64,000 bases of DNA from Thermosynechococcus vestitus BP-1 (GCF_000011345.1 NC_004113.1:496001-560000); one strand, 5' to 3'; shown: positions 1-11,286, counted from the first letter of the stretch. A program made the numbers and translations. Notes: generated by a model from the letters alone, not told the origin.

Positions 1-1
1 C

Positions 2-442
2 ATGAGTGGCACCCTCTGCACCCTTGTTGGCCTTTTCCTCCTGCTCACGTTGCGGGTGCAATTGTTAATCACGGTGAATGAGGCCTTGGCCGTGGCCCAG
101 GGGGCGGCAGTGAGAAGGCAGCGTTTGCTCTTTATTACCCTATTAGCGTTGGTGGTGGCAGTCTCCATTAAGACAGTAGGGGTACTCCTGATCAGTGCCT
201 TTGTCGTCATTCCCGCCTGTGGTGCCCGCCTTTGGAGTCGGCAATTTTCGCAGTACGTGGTCTTGGCAGCCCTCGTGGGGGTGGGCAGTGCCATTGTCGG
301 CATGCTCGTGTCAGCAGGAATGAATTGGCCCTCTGGTCCCAGTATTGTTGTCTGTCAACTGGCGTTCTTTTTAATCTCAGTTGCGCTTAACTTACTGCCA
401 GGGGCGTGGGTCCATAGAGGGCAGAAATCTCCAACAAGCTGA
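2..442 (+). CDS. Metal ABC transporter permease (ZnuB/MntB type), C-terminal part
   Basis: This is the last 146 residues of an integral-membrane permease; family members are about 270-290 residues, so the gene begins before the window and the Met at base 2 is probably internal. The visible part has about four hydrophobic segments (near residues 1-22, 40-62, 86-108 and 112-133). The loop after the first holds the family-type stretch around [14 protein letters not shown], and VKTVGVLL-like sequence follows (here [18 protein letters not shown]). Such permeases form the channel of ABC importers for Mn2+, Zn2+ or Fe2+; the metal cannot be read from this fragment. Its 3' end overlaps the convergent tsaD gene by 56 bases. 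Confidence 0.75.
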   Translation: MSGTLCTLVGLFLLLTLRVQLLITVNEALAVAQGAAVRRQRLLFITLLALVVAVSIKTVGVLLISAFVVIPACGARLWSRQFSQYVVLAALVGVGSAIVGMLVSAGMNWPSGPSIVVCQLAFFLISVALNLLPGAWVHRGQKSPTS

Positions 443-1448
443 GGCGTGAACGCGCAGTTAAGTCCAAGGGGGAGCGATCGCCCCGCTGGAAGTGATCGGC
501 CGCGGCACAGCCAATCATGGCCGCATTATCGGTACACAGCCGCAGGGGCGGAAAAATTAACCGTAGTCCCAAGGGTTCAGCAGCCGCAGTGAGGTGTTGT
601 CGCAGGCCAGAATTTGCCGCTACTCCTCCCCCAATGGCTAGGGTTTTGAAGCCATGATCCACCGCTGCCGCGATCGCCCGCTTGGTCAGGGCCTGTGCCA
701 CAGCCTTCTGAAAACTGGCCGCGAGGTCAGCCACCGGCAACTCAGGATGGGTTTGACGTAGCTCCGCCACCAGCCGTGCCACTGCGGTTTTCAGTCCACT
801 AAAACTGGCATCGTAGGGATGCACCTTGCCATCTGGGAGGCGGATATTTCCCTCTGGTAGATCAAAAGCCTCTGGATTCCCCTGCTGCGCCCAGCGATCG
901 AGCAGTGGTCCCCCTGGATACCCCAAGCCCATTAGCCGTGCGACCTTATCGTAGGCTTCACCTGCTGCATCATCCCGCGTTTGCCCAAAAAGCTGGTACT
1001 CGCCACAGCCATAAACGCCAATGAGACTGGTATGCCCACCAGAGACCAAAAGGCAGAGAAACGGTGGTTCAAGGGTTGGCTCCGCTAAGTAGGAGGCATA
1101 GAGGTGGCCTTCAAGGTGGTGAATGCCCAAGAGGGGCTTTTGGTGCACAAGGGCAAGGGTTTTTGCGGCCGTAACCCCAATGAGCAGCGACCCTACCAAG
1201 CCGGGGGCACAGGTGACGGCAATGGCATCAATGGCAGACCAATCGCAACCGGCCTCACTGATGGCTGCGGTGATGACCCCATTAATGTTTTCTAAGTGGG
1301 CACGGGAGGCAACCTCCGGCACCACACCGCCAAAGGGTTGATGGGCGCACACTTGCGAGGCAATCACATTACTTTCAATGGCGCGATCGCGCACTACGGC
1401 AGCCGCCGTTTCATCGCAACTGGTTTCAATGGCCAGAATTCTTACCAT
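387..1448 (-). CDS. tsaD: tRNA N6-adenosine threonylcarbamoyltransferase TsaD
   Basis: TsaD (Gcp/YgjD) transfers threonylcarbamoyl from threonylcarbamoyl-AMP to A37 of tRNAs reading ANN codons, in the cytoplasm with TsaB and TsaE. The 353-residue protein has the normal length. It shows the ASKHA-fold N-terminus ([15 protein letters not shown], residues 4-18), the metal-binding HHLEGH motif at 110-115, the VSGGHTSL phosphate-loop region near 135, and the [10 protein letters not shown] motif near 274. The gene faces the upstream permease and overlaps its 3' end by 56 bases, an unusually long convergent overlap. The start ATG at 1448 gives the canonical N-terminus. Confidence 0.97.
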   Translation of the reverse strand: MVRILAIETSCDETAAAVVRDRAIESNVIASQVCAHQPFGGVVPEVASRAHLENINGVITAAISEAGCDWSAIDAIAVTCAPGLVGSLLIGVTAAKTLALVHQKPLLGIHHLEGHLYASYLAEPTLEPPFLCLLVSGGHTSLIGVYGCGEYQLFGQTRDDAAGEAYDKVARLMGLGYPGGPLLDRWAQQGNPEAFDLPEGNIRLPDGKVHPYDASFSGLKTAVARLVAELRQTHPELPVADLAASFQKAVAQALTKRAIAAAVDHGFKTLAIGGGVAANSGLRQHLTAAAEPLGLRLIFPPLRLCTDNAAMIGCAAADHFQRGDRSPLDLTARSRLSLLEISALYGPTPLAVS

Positions 1449-1570
1449 CGAGCAGACTTGGGCACCGACCTAGAGCCTTCCTTAAGTCTAACCTATTTTT
1501 CAAATAAACTTGTTGAAGGGCATGTCCTCAATGCAGTGAATTCTTGAGGTTGCAACCCGCGCTCCGGTGA

Positions 1571-1586
1571 AGATTCCTAAGAATCT
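1571..1586. promoter_or_regulatory. Perfect inverted repeat upstream of the Rrf2 gene (candidate operator)
   Basis: AGATTC-CTAA-GAATCT is a perfect 6-base palindrome with a 4-base spacer. It lies 25 bases before a good -10 element (TATACT, 1612-1617) and 78 bases before the GTG start of the Rrf2-family regulator. The site is seen directly; its role in autoregulation is inferred from the habit of Rrf2 proteins such as IscR and CymR. Confidence 0.4.
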
Positions 1587-1611
1587 CCTAAATCCCGATC
1601 AAGAAGTAGGG

Positions 1612-1617
1612 TATACT
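1612..1617 (+). promoter_or_regulatory. Putative -10 element of the Rrf2 gene
   Basis: TATACT within gtaTACTATA is a near-consensus sigma-70 -10 hexamer 47 bases before the GTG start of the Rrf2 regulator. No convincing -35 box is visible; the palindrome at 1571-1586 occupies that region, so a repressor bound there would cover the promoter. Confidence 0.4.
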
Positions 1618-1663
1618 ATAGGTTGGGCAATCTGCTCAATGTCGTGCCTGGGCCAAATGTCTT

Positions 1664-2101
1664 GTGGAACTGTCTGCCAAAAGTGAGTACGCCCTCTTAG
1701 CGCTCTTGGAAATGTCAGCGGCCTATGAACAGGGGGAGCCGCTACAAATTCGCCAAATTGCTGCCATGCACAACATTCCCGATCGCTACCTGGAGCAACT
1801 GATGGCAACCCTCCGCCGCAAGGGTCTCATTCGCAGTCAGCGGGGTGCGCGGGGTGGCTACGTGCTCGCAAAAGCCCCTTGGCAAATCTCAATTTTAGAT
1901 GTGCTCAACTGTATTGAGGGGATCGAGTCCAAGCTCGCGCAAAAGCCGCCCGACAACGGTGATCTGGAACGTAGCCTGATCCGCTCAGTGTGGCTTGAGG
2001 CCTGTAAAGCGGCCAATGATGTCTTGAAAAAGTACACCCTTCAGGATTTGTGCGATCGCCGCCAGGCTTACCAGCAGGTGGATGTCATGTACTACATCTA
2101 G
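1664..2101 (+). CDS. Rrf2 family transcriptional regulator
   Basis: A 145-residue winged-helix regulator. The N-terminal half (ELSAKSEYALLALLEMS, then IRQIAAMHNIPDRYLEQLMATLRRKGLIRSQRG and the wing GGYVLAK) is typical of Rrf2/IscR/CymR. The C-terminal half has scattered cysteines (in LNCIEG, LEACKAA and LQDLCDRR) but not the tight three-Cys cluster of IscR, so an Fe-S cofactor is doubtful. The start is GTG at 1664. It lies 63 bases before cysK on the same strand, and CymR of Gram-positive bacteria acts with CysK in cysteine control, so a role in cysteine or Fe-S metabolism is plausible but inferred. Confidence 0.88.
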   Translation: MELSAKSEYALLALLEMSAAYEQGEPLQIRQIAAMHNIPDRYLEQLMATLRRKGLIRSQRGARGGYVLAKAPWQISILDVLNCIEGIESKLAQKPPDNGDLERSLIRSVWLEACKAANDVLKKYTLQDLCDRRQAYQQVDVMYYI

Positions 2102-2164
2102 GCTGGGGCTGGCATGCAGCGGATTTTCCTAACCTTTTTGTCTTGAGTTGGAGATTGATACCCC

Positions 2165-3130
2165 ATGAATATTGCCCCCGATATTACTGCCCTCATTGGT
2201 CGGACGCCCCTTGTACGCCTGAACCGCATTCCCCAAGCGGAGGGCTGCGTTGCCGAAATTGTCGTCAAGCTAGAGAGCATGAATCCTGCGGCCTCAGTTA
2301 AGGATCGCATTGGCCTAAGTATGATTCAGGAGGCAGAAGCAGCGGGTCTCATTACCCCTGGTAAAACGGTTTTGGTGGAGCCGACATCGGGAAATACTGG
2401 GATTGCCTTGGCCATGGTCGCGGCGGCAAAGGGCTATCGGCTGATTCTCACCATGCCAGAAACCATGAGTGCAGAGCGCCGAGCCATGCTGCGTGCCTAT
2501 GGCGCAGAGCTGGATTTGACCCCCGGCACCGAGGGGATGAGTGGCGCCATTCGTCGTGCTGAAGAGATTGCTGCCTCCCTTGAAGATGCTTTCATGTTGC
2601 AGCAGTTCAAAAATCCCGCCAATCCAAAGATTCACCGTGAAACCACTGCGCTTGAAATTTGGCAAGATACAGACGGTCAAGTTGATATTTTGGTGGCTGG
2701 CGTTGGTACGGGGGGCACGATTACGGGGGTAGCAGAAGTGATCAAAGCAAAGAAGCCTACCTTTCAAGCGATCGCCGTCGAACCCAGCAATAGTCCAGTC
2801 CTTTCAGGAGGCAAACCGGGACCCCACAAAATTCAAGGCATTGGTGCTGGCTTTGTGCCCCCCGTTCTCAAACGAGAACTCATTGATGAAGTCATCCCTG
2901 TCTCCGATGATCAAGCCATCCATTTTGGTCGCCGCTTAGCCCGTGAAGAAGGCCTGCTCTCAGGTATTTCCAGTGGGGCTGCCCTTTGTGCTGCCATTCA
3001 GGTGGCTCAACGTCCTGAAAATGCCGGCAAGTTAATTGTCATGGTGCAGCCCAGTTTTGGCGAACGCTACTTGAGCACCCCCCTCTTCCAAGAGGCCCTG
3101 CCCTTGGTGCCAAGCTACTTGCAAACTTAG
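2165..3130 (+). CDS. cysK: Cysteine synthase A (O-acetylserine thiol-lyase)
   Basis: This PLP enzyme makes cysteine from O-acetylserine and sulfide. The 321-residue sequence has the fold-type II signature: PLP lysine K46 in [10 protein letters not shown], the substrate loop TSGNTG at 74-79, the phosphate-binding [10 protein letters not shown] near 177, and the GISSGAA motif near the C-terminus. Length is normal. It probably shares a transcript with the Rrf2 regulator just upstream. Confidence 0.96.
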   Translation: MNIAPDITALIGRTPLVRLNRIPQAEGCVAEIVVKLESMNPAASVKDRIGLSMIQEAEAAGLITPGKTVLVEPTSGNTGIALAMVAAAKGYRLILTMPETMSAERRAMLRAYGAELDLTPGTEGMSGAIRRAEEIAASLEDAFMLQQFKNPANPKIHRETTALEIWQDTDGQVDILVAGVGTGGTITGVAEVIKAKKPTFQAIAVEPSNSPVLSGGKPGPHKIQGIGAGFVPPVLKRELIDEVIPVSDDQAIHFGRRLAREEGLLSGISSGAALCAAIQVAQRPENAGKLIVMVQPSFGERYLSTPLFQEALPLVPSYLQT

Positions 3131-3284
3131 GCACAATGGCGTTCACAGTCCCAGGGCGTCAGGATCGCCCTTGAACACCAAATTGGCGTTTGGGGAACTG
3201 GGCAATCATCAGCTGAGCTGAGGAAAAGCCACCTCTCCCCCTGTGGTGATGGCCTTGGGAAATATAGCTATTGCAGTAAAGACA

Positions 3285-3824
3285 ATGCAACGCTCAACAG
3301 AACCCAACTTTTTAGTGAAACTCCGAGCAGGAGTATTCTCCCTAGCCCTTTTTTCATTAGTTGTACCAGCGGTTGCCAACGCTGAAAATCCTGCCCATGT
3401 GCGACAACTCTTGGAAACACGCCAATGTCCCAACTGTGATCTGCGGGGCGCGAACCTGATGGATGCCAATTTGTTTAAGGCAAACTTAGCAGGCGCCAAT
3501 TTAGAGGGGGCCTATCTGGCGGGTGCGAATCTCTTTGGTGCCAATTTGGCAAGAGCAAACTTGAGCCGTGCCAGTCTATACCTAGCGATTTTGGTCAATG
3601 CCAATTTGACAGGAGCACAACTGGTGGGAGCACGCCTCACCCTCAGCAACCTTGTCAATGCCAACCTCAGCAGGGCCAATCTGGAGAATGCGGTCATGAA
3701 AGGGGCAAATATGATTGATGTGAATTTGACGGCGGCAAACCTGAAGGGGGCCGATCTCGATCGCGCCAATTTAAGTGGGGCTAATTTAAGTCAAACAATC
3801 TTCGATCGCCCCGCCAACCCCTAA
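3285..3824 (+). CDS. Secreted pentapeptide-repeat protein
   Basis: From the ATG at 3285 the protein has 179 residues: a basic N-terminus, a hydrophobic stretch ([19 protein letters not shown]) and a likely signal-peptidase site after ANA-EN, so it is probably exported to the periplasm or lumen. The mature part begins with a small Cys pair ([13 protein letters not shown]) common in cyanobacterial pentapeptide proteins, then about 22 tandem A(N/D)LXX repeats that would form a right-handed quadrilateral beta helix. An upstream in-frame ATG at 3243 would add 14 residues before the signal peptide and is less likely. The gene converges with gltX and overlaps it by 4 bases. The function is unknown. 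Confidence 0.88.
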   Translation: MQRSTEPNFLVKLRAGVFSLALFSLVVPAVANAENPAHVRQLLETRQCPNCDLRGANLMDANLFKANLAGANLEGAYLAGANLFGANLARANLSRASLYLAILVNANLTGAQLVGARLTLSNLVNANLSRANLENAVMKGANMIDVNLTAANLKGADLDRANLSGANLSQTIFDRPANP

Positions 3825-5278
3825 GAAGTCGTTTGGGCCTGCTTTAGGGCTGCCGCCAGTCGCGGTTCATCCCAACCCCGTTGGTGGAGAATTTGCCATG
3901 CGGCCATGAGATCAGGACCATGGACAGCACCGGTGAGGGCCGCCCGTAGGGTTCGCATTGTTGCTCCCTTTTTCACCCCTGCCGCTTTGGCGGCCTGTTG
4001 AATCAATTGTTGCCCCATCGCCACAGTCAGGGCGGGCTCTGCGGGTAAATGCTCTAGTAGGTAGGCCAAAATGGTCGCACTTTGGGGCTGGCCCAGTTGA
4101 GCCATTGCTTCAGAATCAAAGGTGACGCTGGGTATAAAGAAAACGGCCCCTTGATCAATGGCCTCCCTCAGGGTGTTGAGACCAGGTTGGAGGAGTTGGG
4201 CAAGGTCAAACAACCAAGGGCGATCGCGCTCCTCATCAAAGGCATAGCCTGCCCCCTGCCACAGGGGGATGAGTTCCGCCAAAAATTCTTCTGGCTCTAG
4301 TTGCTGAATGTACTGGCGATTGAGCCAATTGAGCTTGTCCCAGTCAAAGCGGGCGCCTGCTTTGTTAATCCGCTCAAAACTAAAGTGCTTCGCCGCCAGA
4401 TCAAGGGTAAAGAGTTCTCCCACCCCTTCGGGGGGTGACCAACCCAAAAGCGTCATGTAGTTGGCCAAAGCAGGAGCTAAATACCCCATTGCCCGAAAGT
4501 CAGAAATGGAGGTAACCCCATCCCGCTTTGAGAGTTTTTGTCCTGTTGAGTTGAGAATTAAAGGCGTATGGGCAAAGTTGGGGGGCGTGGCTCCAAGGGC
4601 CTCGTAGAGCAAAATTTGTTTTGGCGTGTTACCAATGTGATCTTCGCCGCGAATGACATCGGTAATGCCCATGGCAATGTCATCCACCACAACCACCAAA
4701 TTATAGAGGGGATAGCCAATTTCACCGCGGGGTGCGGCCCGGGCAATGACCATGTCACCCCCTAGATCAGCCCCCTGCCAGCTGACTCGACCGCGCACCA
4801 AGTCCTGCCACTCAATCTGGCGATCGTCCTCAATTTTGAATCGAATCACAGGGGTTCGTCCCGCTGCCTCAAAGGCGGCTTGCTCCTCTGGGGTCAAATG
4901 GCGGTGACGGTTGTCGTAGCGAGGTGCTTGCCCCTTGGCTTTTTGTTCAGCTCGCAGCGCCTCCAGTTCTTCGGGGGTGCAGTAGCAGTAGTAGGCTAGT
5001 CCCTTGTCTAAGAGGGTTTGAATTGCTTGGCGGTACAGATCAAGGCGATCGCTCTGGAAGTAGGGGCCTTCATCCCAGGTCAGCCCCAGCCATTGCAGGC
5101 CCTCCAGAATATTCTCGGTGTACTCAGGCCGAGACCGCTCGCGATCGGTGTCCTCAATCCGCAGAATGAACTTCCCTCCCCGGTGACGGGCATAGAGCCA
5201 GTTGAATACAGCGGTACGGGCAGTCCCAATGTGCAGATTCCCTGTCGGACTCGGCGCTAAACGAACACGAACTGTCAC
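3821..5278 (-). CDS. gltX: Glutamyl-tRNA synthetase
   Basis: A class I aminoacyl-tRNA synthetase that charges tRNA-Glu; in cyanobacteria this Glu-tRNA also feeds tetrapyrrole synthesis through HemA. The family N-terminus ([21 protein letters not shown]) fixes the start at the GTG at 5278, giving 485 residues; a longer reading frame up to 5344 adds residues without family support. The HIGH-type motif is HIGT at 16-19 and the KMSKS-type motif is KLSKRDG near 253. It lies 58 bases after argZ on the same strand, so co-transcription is possible. Confidence 0.95.
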   Translation of the reverse strand: MTVRVRLAPSPTGNLHIGTARTAVFNWLYARHRGGKFILRIEDTDRERSRPEYTENILEGLQWLGLTWDEGPYFQSDRLDLYRQAIQTLLDKGLAYYCYCTPEELEALRAEQKAKGQAPRYDNRHRHLTPEEQAAFEAAGRTPVIRFKIEDDRQIEWQDLVRGRVSWQGADLGGDMVIARAAPRGEIGYPLYNLVVVVDDIAMGITDVIRGEDHIGNTPKQILLYEALGATPPNFAHTPLILNSTGQKLSKRDGVTSISDFRAMGYLAPALANYMTLLGWSPPEGVGELFTLDLAAKHFSFERINKAGARFDWDKLNWLNRQYIQQLEPEEFLAELIPLWQGAGYAFDEERDRPWLFDLAQLLQPGLNTLREAIDQGAVFFIPSVTFDSEAMAQLGQPQSATILAYLLEHLPAEPALTVAMGQQLIQQAAKAAGVKKGATMRTLRAALTGAVHGPDLMAAWQILHQRGWDEPRLAAALKQAQTTS

Positions 5279-5336
5279 TGCTGACCTCGAATACAAAAAT
5301 TGCCCTTTCGATCCTACCGCATTGGTTACAGGCCTT

Positions 5337-7436
5337 CTAGGCAAGGGTATAGGGACGATTCAGCCGCTCCAACTGCTGCACCATCAGGCTGAGGAACAGT
5401 CCCACATCCGTGACGACGCCCACGGATTCCACAGAACCCCGATCCGCCAGTTTTGTTACGACCGCTGGGTTAATATCCACACAGACTAACTTCACCCCAG
5501 CAGGGGTCATATTGCCCACGCCAATGGAGTGCAGCATCGACGCGAGCATCAAAATCATGTTTGCACCCCGAATCAGGCGAGCATACTCCCGCTGCGCCAC
5601 CATTAAGTCCATGAGGGTATCCGGCAGGGGGCCATCATCGCGGATTGACCCCGCCAGGACAAAGGGCACATTATTCTTGACACACTCATACATCACGCCA
5701 CTGGTGAGAATGCCCTGAGCCACAGCGTTGGCAATACTGCCACAGCGACGAATGGTATTGATCACTTTCAGGTGGTGACGGTGACCGCCCCGCACCGGGA
5801 CGCCCCGCTTCATATCCACCCCCAAGGAGGTGCCCATGATGGCCTGCTCCATATCGTGCACAGCGATCGCGTTGCCGCCGAGGAGTCCCTGGACATAGCC
5901 TTCACGGATTAGCTTGGCTAAATGCTCACCCCCACCCGTGTGGATAACCACTGGACCAGCCACCACAATCGCTTTGCCCCCCTGATCGCGGATGCGCCGC
6001 AGTTCCCAAGCAATCTGTTCCACCACCAGTTCAACGCGGCGTTCACTGGAGACCCCCGATCCCATGAATGTGAACTCTTGGTTGTTGCGCTGGCTTTCCG
6101 TTTTCCGAATGGTGCGGATGCCTTCAACGCCCACGACCACGCGATCGCCCACCTGCAAATCCCGCAGAATGCGACACTCCGCTACTGTTCCTTCTGGGGT
6201 TGAGCGCACCACAATCGCCCCATCCATGCGTTGGTTTTGAACCCGAACCCACTCGCCCGCCACCCGCACCTCTGTGGGGTAAATTGTTGTCACATAGAAG
6301 TCATCTGGGGCAACCCCCGCTTGGGTAACGGTTTCGAGGGTAGCATCGCAGACCTCCGAGGGCGGCAAAATCGCGCCGAGGGTGATCAACTGCGCCATGA
6401 TCGCCTCCATGACCTCGGCATCGGGGGCCATGACACGAATATCCGCTTGGGAAGGACTTTGCCGCTGTTCGCCAAGGTTAAATTGTAGGACTTGGAAACT
6501 GCCGCCATTTTCGACAATTGTGTCGAGGACACGGTTCATCAGACCAGAGTCGAGGAGGTGTCCCTCCAGATGAACGACCCGATTGGGAAGGGTGACGGGG
6601 GCATGGAGTTCTTCACGCACCGGTTCAGTCACCCGCAAGGTCAAACACTTAGCCGCACCTCCCGCCTTAAGAAATTCCGTTAGGGGCGTCTCCACCACCT
6701 CAAAGCCCACTTGGGCAAGGGCCGACTTCAATTCTTGGCTAGCACAGTTGAGAATCACCGTGCGATCAATATTGACGGCATTGCAGGCAAAGTTAACGGC
6801 ATCAGTCTCTTTAACGGCAATTCGTTTATCCGCGGGTACCCGCAGTTCAATGAGACGGTTGGAATAGGCATCAAACGCGGGAGGATAGTAAAGTAAGTAG
6901 CCATCGGTCAGCGGACAAAAACAGGTGTCAAGGTGATAGAAGCGCTCATCCATCAATCGCAGGGAAAGGACTTCAATATCCAGCCACTTTGCTAAGTAGG
7001 CATGGGAATCCAATTCTGACCGGAAGCCATACCCCGCCCACAGCCAGCGACCCTCGCGATCCAAGAGGGCATCCCCTGCCCCCTCAAAGGGTACTTGTTT
7101 GGGTAGCTCAAAAACTTGATACCCCTGAGATTCAAACCACCCTTTGAAATAGGGTTCCTCTCCCTGACGTTCTGGGTGATAAAAGCGACTGAGCACTACG
7201 CGATCGCCCAACACTAAACCCGCATTCGCCGTAAACACCATATCGGGCCAGCCCGGCTGCGGCTCAATGAGCTCGACAGTCGCCCGAGCATGGATCATTT
7301 CGTAGAGCTTTTGCCACTGCTGCTGGGCGCGATCGCGGGAGGACTTATGGATATTTCCCTCCATCCAAGGATTGATCACATAGTCCACCTCATAATAGGT
7401 GGGAGGGCACATGAGGAATCGCAGGGTTGAACTCAT
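5337..7436 (-). CDS. argZ: Arginine dihydrolase / ornithine cyclodeaminase bifunctional protein (ArgZ/AgrE)
   Basis: The 699-residue protein has the cyanobacterial ArgZ/AgrE layout. The N-terminal guanidino-group-modifying domain (about 1-270) has the signatures [12 protein letters not shown] near 65-76, FYHLD (H168) and the catalytic Cys264 in GGAAKCL. After a linker comes a C-terminal LOR/SDH-type NAD-dependent ornithine cyclodeaminase domain with [12 protein letters not shown] and [12 protein letters not shown]-like motifs. Known family chemistry is arginine to ornithine plus two ammonia and CO2, with ornithine onward to proline in AgrE; this forms an ornithine-ammonia cycle that mobilises stored nitrogen. 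Whether both activities are present here is inferred from the intact domains. Confidence 0.93.
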   Translation of the reverse strand: MSSTLRFLMCPPTYYEVDYVINPWMEGNIHKSSRDRAQQQWQKLYEMIHARATVELIEPQPGWPDMVFTANAGLVLGDRVVLSRFYHPERQGEEPYFKGWFESQGYQVFELPKQVPFEGAGDALLDREGRWLWAGYGFRSELDSHAYLAKWLDIEVLSLRLMDERFYHLDTCFCPLTDGYLLYYPPAFDAYSNRLIELRVPADKRIAVKETDAVNFACNAVNIDRTVILNCASQELKSALAQVGFEVVETPLTEFLKAGGAAKCLTLRVTEPVREELHAPVTLPNRVVHLEGHLLDSGLMNRVLDTIVENGGSFQVLQFNLGEQRQSPSQADIRVMAPDAEVMEAIMAQLITLGAILPPSEVCDATLETVTQAGVAPDDFYVTTIYPTEVRVAGEWVRVQNQRMDGAIVVRSTPEGTVAECRILRDLQVGDRVVVGVEGIRTIRKTESQRNNQEFTFMGSGVSSERRVELVVEQIAWELRRIRDQGGKAIVVAGPVVIHTGGGEHLAKLIREGYVQGLLGGNAIAVHDMEQAIMGTSLGVDMKRGVPVRGGHRHHLKVINTIRRCGSIANAVAQGILTSGVMYECVKNNVPFVLAGSIRDDGPLPDTLMDLMVAQREYARLIRGANMILMLASMLHSIGVGNMTPAGVKLVCVDINPAVVTKLADRGSVESVGVVTDVGLFLSLMVQQLERLNRPYTLA

Positions 7437-7724
7437 AGGGATTGTTTAGAAATCGTTGAAATACGTGGAAACGGTATGAGGTGGGCTCCACAGCACCCAG
7501 CGCAAGCTTTAAATCATTCTATAGGCAGTGGGGATTCTGACGATTACTTTTGTCATCAAATCCTGACATTAGCCCCCTTGCGCTTAGGAGCAGTTCCATT
7601 TGCAAAGAGCAGGGGAAATCTGCGCTAAAATTATAATTTGTGCGATCGCGCACAGCCAACGAACACTAACGGACACCATCTGCGAAGGGGAATGACCTTG
7701 ACTGACGTGACTGACATCATTTCC

Positions 7725-9146
7725 ATGACAACTGAACCCCGTTCCAATAGCCAGCTCCTCGCCACAATTGAGGTTTCGGGGACCCACTCTCAACAGGTGT
7801 ATAACCAAGTGGTCAATGATCTCCTTCGCCACACCCAAGTGCCGGGATTTCGCAAGGGCAAAGCCCCCCGGCAGCTTGTATTGCAGCAGCTTGGCCGAGA
7901 GCGTCTGCGCTATCTTGCCATGGAAAAACTCATTGAGGATGCGGTCAAAACCGCCGTTGAAAAGAACAATATCCCCTACCTAGGCAACCTCGAACTCGCA
8001 GGGGGCATTACAGAGCTCCTGGATCAATTTCATCCCGGCGAAAACTTTTCTTTCAGCGTCACCTTTGATGTTGAACCAGAAGTTACAGTCACAGCCTATA
8101 AAGGGCTAACCATTGAGTACAATCCCGTCACCTACAATCCCGCAACCGTCGAGAAGCTCTTGCAGCAGCACCAACGGCAGCACGCCACTCTCATTCCCGT
8201 GGAAGACCGGCCCGCTCAGTGGGGCGATGATGTCACCCTGAAACTACTGACCAAAGATGAGAATGGGGAAGTGGTGAAGGAACTCTCAGCAGATGAATTG
8301 CCCCTCTCCCTCGATGAAGATCAACCCTTTTTGCTCCAAGAAATTCCTGCTGCTGTTGTCGGCATGGCTATTGGTGAGGCGAAAACGGTGACGGTGTCTG
8401 TTGCCGAGGAAGCAGAGGCTCCCAGACAGTTGACCGCTGAGATTGAACTTTTGGGAATTAAAGTCCCGGAACTGCCCCCCTTAGATGATGCCTTTGCCGC
8501 TGAGCACAGTGAATTTAGCACGATGGCAGAATTGCGGGCTTATTTAGAGCAAAATCACCAGGAGCGCGCTAAACATCAAGACAAGCAAGCCAAAGAAGCG
8601 GCCCTCATTGATACCCTCATTGCCCAAAATCCCGTTGAATTGCCAAAAACCCTGATCCGCAAAGAAGCGGATGTCAAGGTGCGGACAACTCTAATGCAGA
8701 TTCAGTCCCAAGGGGTTGATCTCCACAAGATCATGACCGAGGAACTCTACGAAAGAATGCGTCAAGAGGCAGAGCCGGCGGCAACTAAGGAGGTGCACTC
8801 CCGTTTGCTGTTGAAGGCGATCGCTCGCCAAGAGGGCATTGAACCCACTCCAGAAGCAGTGGAGGAACGGCTGAACCGCTATAAAGAGATGCTGGGGAAC
8901 AAAACGGCGAAGAATCTGGAACAACTCCGCAAATTGGCCCACGATGAAGTGCAGCAGGAGCAGACCCTCAGCTGGCTCCTAGAGCAAAATACATTTCAGC
9001 CGGTGCAGTCCGACGTAGCCACTGCCGAGCCCACAGCCACTGCTGAAGCACCAACAGAGATCCAGACGGAGGCTGTTGCTCAAACCCCATCTCAGCCGCA
9101 AAAACGGTCTGGGAAAAAAGCAAGTTCTGCCCCATCCCAGGAATAG
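7725..9146 (+). CDS. tig: Trigger factor, ribosome-bound chaperone and prolyl isomerase
   Basis: Trigger factor binds ribosomal protein uL23 at the exit tunnel and holds nascent chains. The ribosome-binding signature is [19 protein letters not shown], followed by the FKBP-type prolyl isomerase domain ([10 protein letters not shown] onward) and the long C-terminal helical arms. I chose the ATG at 7725 (473 residues) because the N-terminus then aligns with other trigger factors; an ATG at 7692 and a further in-frame ATG at 7638 would add 11 or 29 residues. The last 45 residues are rich in A, T, E and Q and look disordered. It heads a tig-clpP-clpX group, a common bacterial order. Confidence 0.93.
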
Positions 9147-9191
9147 TTCGGCATAATGAAAGTGATGATCCCCACGGGGATAAACCGCTCG

Positions 9192-9218
9192 TTACAATCT
9201 AGTTACAATTAATTACAA
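9192..9218. promoter_or_regulatory. Three phased TTACAA repeats before clpP
   Basis: TTACAA occurs at 9192, 9203 and 9213, that is at steps of 11 and 10 bases (one helical turn), 24-50 bases before the clpP start. The repeats could be a regulator site or A/T-rich promoter elements (the copies also resemble -10 boxes). No known cyanobacterial box fits well. Confidence 0.3.
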
Positions 9219-9241
9219 ACCAACCGTCATTTTAGGCAACT

Positions 9242-9931
9242 ATGCTGCAATCGCGTTACGACCATCCCCTGAGTGCCATTCTGCGCTCTCCCGCCCTCAA
9301 CCTGCCGCCGACCCATGCCAACATTGTGCCGATGGTGGTTGAGCAGTCGGGGCGGGGGGAACGAGCCTTTGACATCTACTCGCGGCTCCTGCGCGAGCGG
9401 ATCATCTTTCTAGGTGGGGGGGCCGGCGATCGCCGGGGCATTGACGATGCGGTTGCTGACTCCATCGTGGCCCAGCTTCTATTTCTTGATGCCGAGGATC
9501 CGGAAAAAGACATATACCTGTATATCAACTCACCGGGTGGCTCGGTCACAGCCGGCATGGCCATCTACGATACGATGAAGCACATTCGCCCTGATGTGTG
9601 TACCCTCTGCTTTGGCTTGGCGGCAAGTATGGGTGCCTTCTTACTCTCCGGCGGTACTCCTGGCAAACGGATGGCGCTGCCCAATGCTCGGATCATGATT
9701 CACCAGCCCCTCGGAGGTGCCCAGGGTCAGGCCGTGGATATTGAGATCCAAGCGCGGGAAATTCTCTACCACAAGCGCAAGCTCAACGAACTCTTGTCAC
9801 AGCACACGGGGCAGCCCATCGAGCGCATTGAAGCCGATACGGAGCGGGATTTCTTTATGTCCGCTGAAGAGGCCAAGGCCTATGGTCTGATTGATCAGGT
9901 GGTGACGCGGCAGACTCTTCTTAGTCCCTAA
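9242..9931 (+). CDS. clpP: ATP-dependent Clp protease proteolytic subunit
   Basis: The serine peptidase barrel that works with ClpX or ClpC. The catalytic triad is visible: Ser129 in GLAASMGAF, His154 in IMIHQP and Asp203 in TERDFFM. The protein is 229 residues, longer than the usual 195-205. It has extra N-terminal residues before the conserved [24 protein letters not shown], and about seven extra residues (GGGAGDRRG, 58-66) where most ClpP proteins have a short turn. It is followed 32 bases later by clpX. Confidence 0.96.
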   Translation: MLQSRYDHPLSAILRSPALNLPPTHANIVPMVVEQSGRGERAFDIYSRLLRERIIFLGGGAGDRRGIDDAVADSIVAQLLFLDAEDPEKDIYLYINSPGGSVTAGMAIYDTMKHIRPDVCTLCFGLAASMGAFLLSGGTPGKRMALPNARIMIHQPLGGAQGQAVDIEIQAREILYHKRKLNELLSQHTGQPIERIEADTERDFFMSAEEAKAYGLIDQVVTRQTLLSP

Positions 9932-9963
9932 GTACACCCTACGTGCACCCCTAGAGGTTCCCT

Positions 9964-11286
9964 ATGGCCAAATATGACACCCACCTCAAGTGCTCCTTTT
10001 GTGGTAAGTCACAGGAACAGGTGCGCAAGCTGATCGCGGGCCCTGGGGTCTATATCTGTGATGAGTGCGTAGAGCTGTGTAATGAAATCCTCGATGAGGA
10101 ATTGGCCACCGTTCCCAATGCAGCAGCTCCCCGTCGAGAATCCACACCGTCGCGATCGCCCCGCAGCACACCCCGTAGTCGCCCCCTCAGTCAAGTCCCC
10201 AAGCCTCGGCAAATCAAGGAATTTCTTGATAAGCACGTGGTCGGGCAGCACGAAGCCAAGAAAATCCTCGCGGTTGCGGTCTATAACCACTACAAGCGCC
10301 TGAGTCTGCTAGATAGCGATCAGCGGGGCGATGACAACGTCGAACTGCAAAAGTCCAATATCCTGCTCATTGGCCCCACGGGTTCCGGCAAGACTCTCTC
10401 GGCCCAGACGTTAGCGAAGCTCCTCGATGTTCCCTTTGCGGTTGCCGATGCCACCACCCTCACGGAAGCAGGTTATGTGGGGGAAGATGTGGAAAATATC
10501 CTGCTGCGGTTGCTGCAAAATGCCAATATGGATGTGGAGGAAGCACAGCGGGGGATTATCTACATTGACGAGATTGATAAAATTGCCCGCAAAAGTGAAA
10601 ACCCCTCAATTACCCGGGATGTTTCGGGGGAAGGGGTACAGCAGGCGCTCCTAAAGATACTGGAGGGGACGATCGCCAATGTACCACCCCAGGGGGGGCG
10701 CAAGCATCCCTACCAAGACTGCATTCAAATTGACACGACAAATATCCTCTTTATCTGCGGCGGTGCCTTTGTGGGTTTAGAAAAGACCATTGAGCAGCGG
10801 GTGGGCAAAAAAGCGATGGGCTTTGTCCGTGATGGCGAACCCCTGCCTAAGGAAAAACGCTCTGCAGATATTCTCAAGCAACTGGAACCCCACGATCTGG
10901 TGAAGTACGGCATGATTCCAGAGTTCATTGGCCGTATTCCTGTGGTTGCTGTGCTAGAGCCGCTGGATGTGGCTGCCTTGGCAGACATTCTCACCCAACC
11001 TCAAAACGCGCTCCTGAAGCAGTACCAAAAACTGATGCGCATGGACAGTGTGGAGTTGCGCTTTGAACCGGCGGCGGTGGAGGCGATCGCCCAAGAGGCT
11101 TACCGTCGCAAAACCGGTGCCCGTGCCCTGCGCGCCATTGTTGAAGAGATTATGTTGGATGTGATGTACGAACTGCCCTCGCGCAAAGATCTGCGGGAAT
11201 GTACCATCACGCCCGAGATGGTGGAAAAACGCTCCACGGCTGAACTGCTCCTGCATCCTTCTTCGCTGCCGACCCTATCGGCATAG
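9964..11286 (+). CDS. clpX: ATP-dependent Clp protease ATP-binding subunit ClpX
   Basis: The AAA+ unfoldase that feeds substrates to ClpP. The 440-residue protein has the N-terminal zinc-binding domain with Cys10, Cys13, Cys32 and Cys35, a Ser/Pro/Arg-rich linker (about 56-80), Walker A GPTGSGKT at 137-144, Walker B IIYIDEID, the [11 protein letters not shown]-type region that precedes sensor 2, and the C-terminal small AAA domain. Length and order of motifs are normal. It ends 18 bases from the convergent SDR gene. Confidence 0.97.
   Translation: MAKYDTHLKCSFCGKSQEQVRKLIAGPGVYICDECVELCNEILDEELATVPNAAAPRRESTPSRSPRSTPRSRPLSQVPKPRQIKEFLDKHVVGQHEAKKILAVAVYNHYKRLSLLDSDQRGDDNVELQKSNILLIGPTGSGKTLSAQTLAKLLDVPFAVADATTLTEAGYVGEDVENILLRLLQNANMDVEEAQRGIIYIDEIDKIARKSENPSITRDVSGEGVQQALLKILEGTIANVPPQGGRKHPYQDCIQIDTTNILFICGGAFVGLEKTIEQRVGKKAMGFVRDGEPLPKEKRSADILKQLEPHDLVKYGMIPEFIGRIPVVAVLEPLDVAALADILTQPQNALLKQYQKLMRMDSVELRFEPAAVEAIAQEAYRRKTGARALRAIVEEIMLDVMYELPSRKDLRECTITPEMVEKRSTAELLLHPSSLPTLSA

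Noticed and set aside
9168-9181. Palindrome ATCCCCACGGGGAT after tig considered as a terminator
   Set aside because: There is no T run after it and clpP follows in the same direction, so it may be only an attenuator or chance.
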